A stretch of 64,000 bases of DNA from JAFECT01 sp035551675 (lineage in GTDB: Bacteria > Pseudomonadota > Alphaproteobacteria > Caulobacterales > Caulobacteraceae). The notes under the pieces are model-generated. The model searched no databases. It had not been told where the DNA came from and saw nothing but the letters and a program-made list of their open reading frames with translations. Position 1 is the stretch's first letter, and each line of letters begins with the position of its first letter. This document shows positions 62,065-64,000 of the stretch, piece after piece. Made by a program: the position numbers and the translations under genes. Where the stretch lies: the NCBI GenBank assembly GCA_035551675.1, contig DASZMV010000037.1, positions 197,869 to 261,868 on the forward strand, read 5' to 3'.

Positions 62065-62787
62065 TTACGCGTTGATCGAGAACTTGATCGGTATGGTGAC
62101 TTCCGCGCCGTCGACGGTCTTGGGCTTCATGCGGAAGTAGGGCGCAAGGTGCTTCGCCGCATTGCCGAAACCGTAACGCGGCGGCGTCTCTGAGACGACG
62201 GTACAGTTGGTCAACGTCCCGCTGACGGTGACGATGCAGTGCAGGGTGGCGGTCCCTTCGATGCCGCCCGCAATCGCGCCGGTCGGATAGAAGCGCGACA
62301 TCGCTGCGGCGTCCGGCTTGGTGAGCCAGGTGGGGTTGAGGATCACCGGCGACTTCGCCGTCCCGCCGCCTCCACCGCGGCCGTCAATCGTTCCCGTGCC
62401 GGGATCCAGGCTGGGGCCGCTAATCGTGTACTTCGTATCCGCGTCTGTCGGCGGATGCGTCACGGTGACGATCGTCTTGTCCGGCGTGGGCGCCAGCGGG
62501 TTGTCGTGGAACTTGATCGGATTCGACTTGGGTAGGGTCTTGGTTGGCTGGGGCGGCGGCGGCGGAACAGGCGGCCGCCAGAAGGTCACGATCACCGGAG
62601 GCTGCGTGTCGGGCAGCGCGGGCGGCGCCTTCCAGTGCTGATTGAACAGCCACGCGAGCCCGGCGATGTGCACGGTGAGCGAAATGCCCAGCGCGACCCA
62701 GAGCCATGGCGGAATGCGGCGACGTCCGCCGCTTTCATTGAGGTTTTGCAGGACGCCGCCTCCAGCGCCTGCCGCTTGCATCATCAT
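62065..62787 (-). CDS. TonB family energy-transducing protein
   Basis: 240 aa. N-terminal cytoplasmic tail, one membrane anchor (WLWVALGISLTVHIAGLAWL), a proline/lysine-rich spanning region (PPVPPPPPQPTKTLPKSNP) and a C-terminal TonB domain (EGTATLHCIVTVSGTLTNCT, ending IPIKFSINA). Two cysteines in the C-terminal domain could form a disulfide. It would couple the proton motive force to TonB-dependent receptors, perhaps including the chito-oligosaccharide receptor. No exbB/exbD nearby. Confidence 0.85.
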   Translation of the reverse strand: MMMQAAGAGGGVLQNLNESGGRRRIPPWLWVALGISLTVHIAGLAWLFNQHWKAPPALPDTQPPVIVTFWRPPVPPPPPQPTKTLPKSNPIKFHDNPLAPTPDKTIVTVTHPPTDADTKYTISGPSLDPGTGTIDGRGGGGGTAKSPVILNPTWLTKPDAAAMSRFYPTGAIAGGIEGTATLHCIVTVSGTLTNCTVVSETPPRYGFGNAAKHLAPYFRMKPKTVDGAEVTIPIKFSINA

Positions 62788-62930
62788 CGATGTCCCCTTT
62801 CGTTGGCCCTCATCCTCCTCTTGAACCCTGGCGCGAAGCGAGGGCGGCTTGCGCCGATGGTTGAGGGTCCGCCCGGGTTGCGGCGGGATGTTGCGCGACT
62901 TGCGGCTAGATTGCGGCCGGGCTTGCGCTG

Positions 62931-64000
62931 TTACTCGGCAAGCACATCGAGCAGGGGCGTCAGCCGATGCGTATACGCTTTCCAGCGCCCCACGCTCGCC
63001 CTGTAGATCGGCCGGCGCACCTGGGTGGCGCTGGCGGTGCGCACGCTGCGCCGCGTTACATGAAAGTCGAGACAGGCCGCGTCCCAGTCGAGGCCGCAGA
63101 AGGCGACGAGGCGGCGCGCCTGGGTTTCCAGGTCCGACACCACGTCTTCGTATTGCACTTCTACGTAACGATCGGCGACCAAGATCGCGCGCCAGTGCGC
63201 CGACAGCCTGTCATAGGCGCGGTAGTAGCGCCCGAACTCGGCAAGGTCGTAGGCGAAAGGCTGATCGCCGGTGAACAGCTTGGTGTAGCAGGAGAGGCCG
63301 GTGTCGACCGGGTCGCGGCGGCAGTGGATGATCCGCGCACCCGGCAGCATGCGCCGGATCAGGCCCGCATGGCGCAGGTTGGACGGCATCTTGTCCACGA
63401 CACGCTTGCGGCCCTGCGCCAGCGGCTCAACCGCTTCGACATAGGCTCGTCCGAGCGCTTCGAGGTTCGTCGTCGCGGCGATGACGCCTTCGAGCACGCC
63501 GAGTTCGCCTGCGCCGCGCACGTCCGGATGCGACGCCAGGATCTGCTCCACCAATGTCGTGCCCGAGCGCGGAAGGCCGACGACGAACACCGGCAGTTGT
63601 GAGGCGAATCCGCCTGCGGTCGCGTCGTCGTTAGCAAACGCTGCGGCGGTGCGTTCGAACATCGCGATGTCGTCGCCGACGGCGTAGCGGAAGCTCGCAC
63701 GCTTGGCCGCGTTGCCGGCGTCGAAAAAGTCGAAAGCGCGATCGATCTCGCCGGCGTCGAGCCACGCCTTGCCGAGCGCGAAGGCGAGGGGGATGAGCGC
63801 ATCATCGTCGGTAGCCCGTGCGAACACGGCTTCCATCGCCGCGATGTCGGGATCGCCGCCCGTGAAACGTTTCAGGTCGCTGCGCGCATGCCAGGCGGTC
63901 GCCGACGATGGGTCCAGCGCCAGCGCGCGGTCGAAAGCCTGCAACGCGGTGGCGTCGTCGCCGAGTTCCTGACGCGCGACGCCGAGATTGATCAGGGCCT
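62931..64000 (-). CDS. TPR-repeat sulfotransferase family protein (5' end outside window)
   Basis: The frame is open to the window edge (ALINLGVARQELGDD at the right end), so the start and further TPR units are missing. Seen are a TPR unit (TALQAFDRALALDPSSATAW) and a sulfotransferase domain with PAPS loop FVVGLPRSGTTLVEQIL and second site ARIIHCRRDPVDTGLSCYTK. The C-terminal RRSVRTASATQVRRPIYRAS resembles the paralog at 33989 (SRAVRTPSGPQVR). Acceptor unknown. Confidence 0.85.
   Translation of the reverse strand, partial: ALINLGVARQELGDDATALQAFDRALALDPSSATAWHARSDLKRFTGGDPDIAAMEAVFARATDDDALIPLAFALGKAWLDAGEIDRAFDFFDAGNAAKRASFRYAVGDDIAMFERTAAAFANDDATAGGFASQLPVFVVGLPRSGTTLVEQILASHPDVRGAGELGVLEGVIAATTNLEALGRAYVEAVEPLAQGRKRVVDKMPSNLRHAGLIRRMLPGARIIHCRRDPVDTGLSCYTKLFTGDQPFAYDLAEFGRYYRAYDRLSAHWRAILVADRYVEVQYEDVVSDLETQARRLVAFCGLDWDAACLDFHVTRRSVRTASATQVRRPIYRASVGRWKAYTHRLTPLLDVLAE

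Noticed and set aside
1..64000. tRNA, rRNA, insertion sequences, prophage, CRISPR arrays, defence islands
   Set aside because: Gaps were read for clover-leaf-like or repeat-spacer patterns and the coding set for transposase, integrase, phage or nuclease genes; none was seen. A tRNA or motif scan would be needed to be certain.

Overview
The window is high-GC chromosomal DNA, densely packed on both strands, with many 1- to 4-base stop/start overlaps (ATGA, GTGA, TTGA). It most resembles an alphaproteobacterium of the Caulobacterales or Micropepsales kind. The reasons are the GlcNAc locus built around a large TonB-dependent receptor and a EIIA-HPr-EI fusion, the GTP-type PEP carboxykinase, the Entner-Doudoroff genes and the many Tat or Sec exported small proteins. 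The genus is not settled by what I can see. I found no rRNA, tRNA, CRISPR array, insertion sequence or prophage.

Layout. 1-6.6 kb: secreted amidohydrolase, divergent Tat-exported tyrosinase, a metallo-beta-lactamase-fold hydrolase, a class C type serine hydrolase and a tandem pair of paralogous membrane proteins. 6.6-12 kb: amino acid permease coupled to an aminotransferase, homoserine kinase (thrB) facing threonine synthase (thrC) across a palindromic repeat, and a small RcnB-like protein. 12-21 kb: a membrane protein, then a histidine operon in the enteric order: TrpR-like gene, hisG, hisD, a hisC-like/hisB fusion, hisH, hisA, hisF, hisIE, hisC. 21-34 kb: MerR regulator with a Pcm-like methyltransferase, pckG, S41 peptidase, sulfite dehydrogenase with two cytochromes c, CorA, a DJ-1/PfpI protein, an L,D-transpeptidase and three small low-complexity secreted proteins. 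34-53 kb: a GlcNAc regulon. On the minus strand nagR, a SIS-domain deaminase, nagA, zwf, pgl, edd and a TPR-sulfotransferase are nearly gapless. Divergently on the plus strand lie the TonB receptor, a GH20 hexosaminidase, the EIIA-HPr-EI phosphotransferase and nagE. 53-62 kb: the kdpFABC-kdpDE potassium system with an outer-membrane-type gene between kdpB and kdpC. 62-64 kb: a TonB-like protein and a second TPR-sulfotransferase cut by the window edge.

How the genes work together. The nag half describes a complete route. Chito-oligosaccharide enters through the TonB receptor, is cut by the hexosaminidase, and GlcNAc is taken up and phosphorylated by the PTS. It is then deacetylated by NagA and deaminated by the SIS protein to fructose-6-P. 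The zwf-pgl-edd genes in the same unit would carry it, after isomerisation, into the Entner-Doudoroff pathway. A palindrome in the divergent promoter region is the probable NagR operator.

The strongest unusual observation is at 15704-17179. A HisC-like aminotransferase domain that has lost its PLP lysine (Gly158 in its place) is fused in frame to an intact imidazoleglycerol-phosphate dehydratase, in an operon that also carries a normal hisC. Other points are a second, cysteine-less EIIB domain on NagE, the extra outer-membrane gene inside kdp, a 56-base-arm inverted repeat inside the his operon, and the family of secreted Ser/Thr/Asn/Gly-rich proteins.
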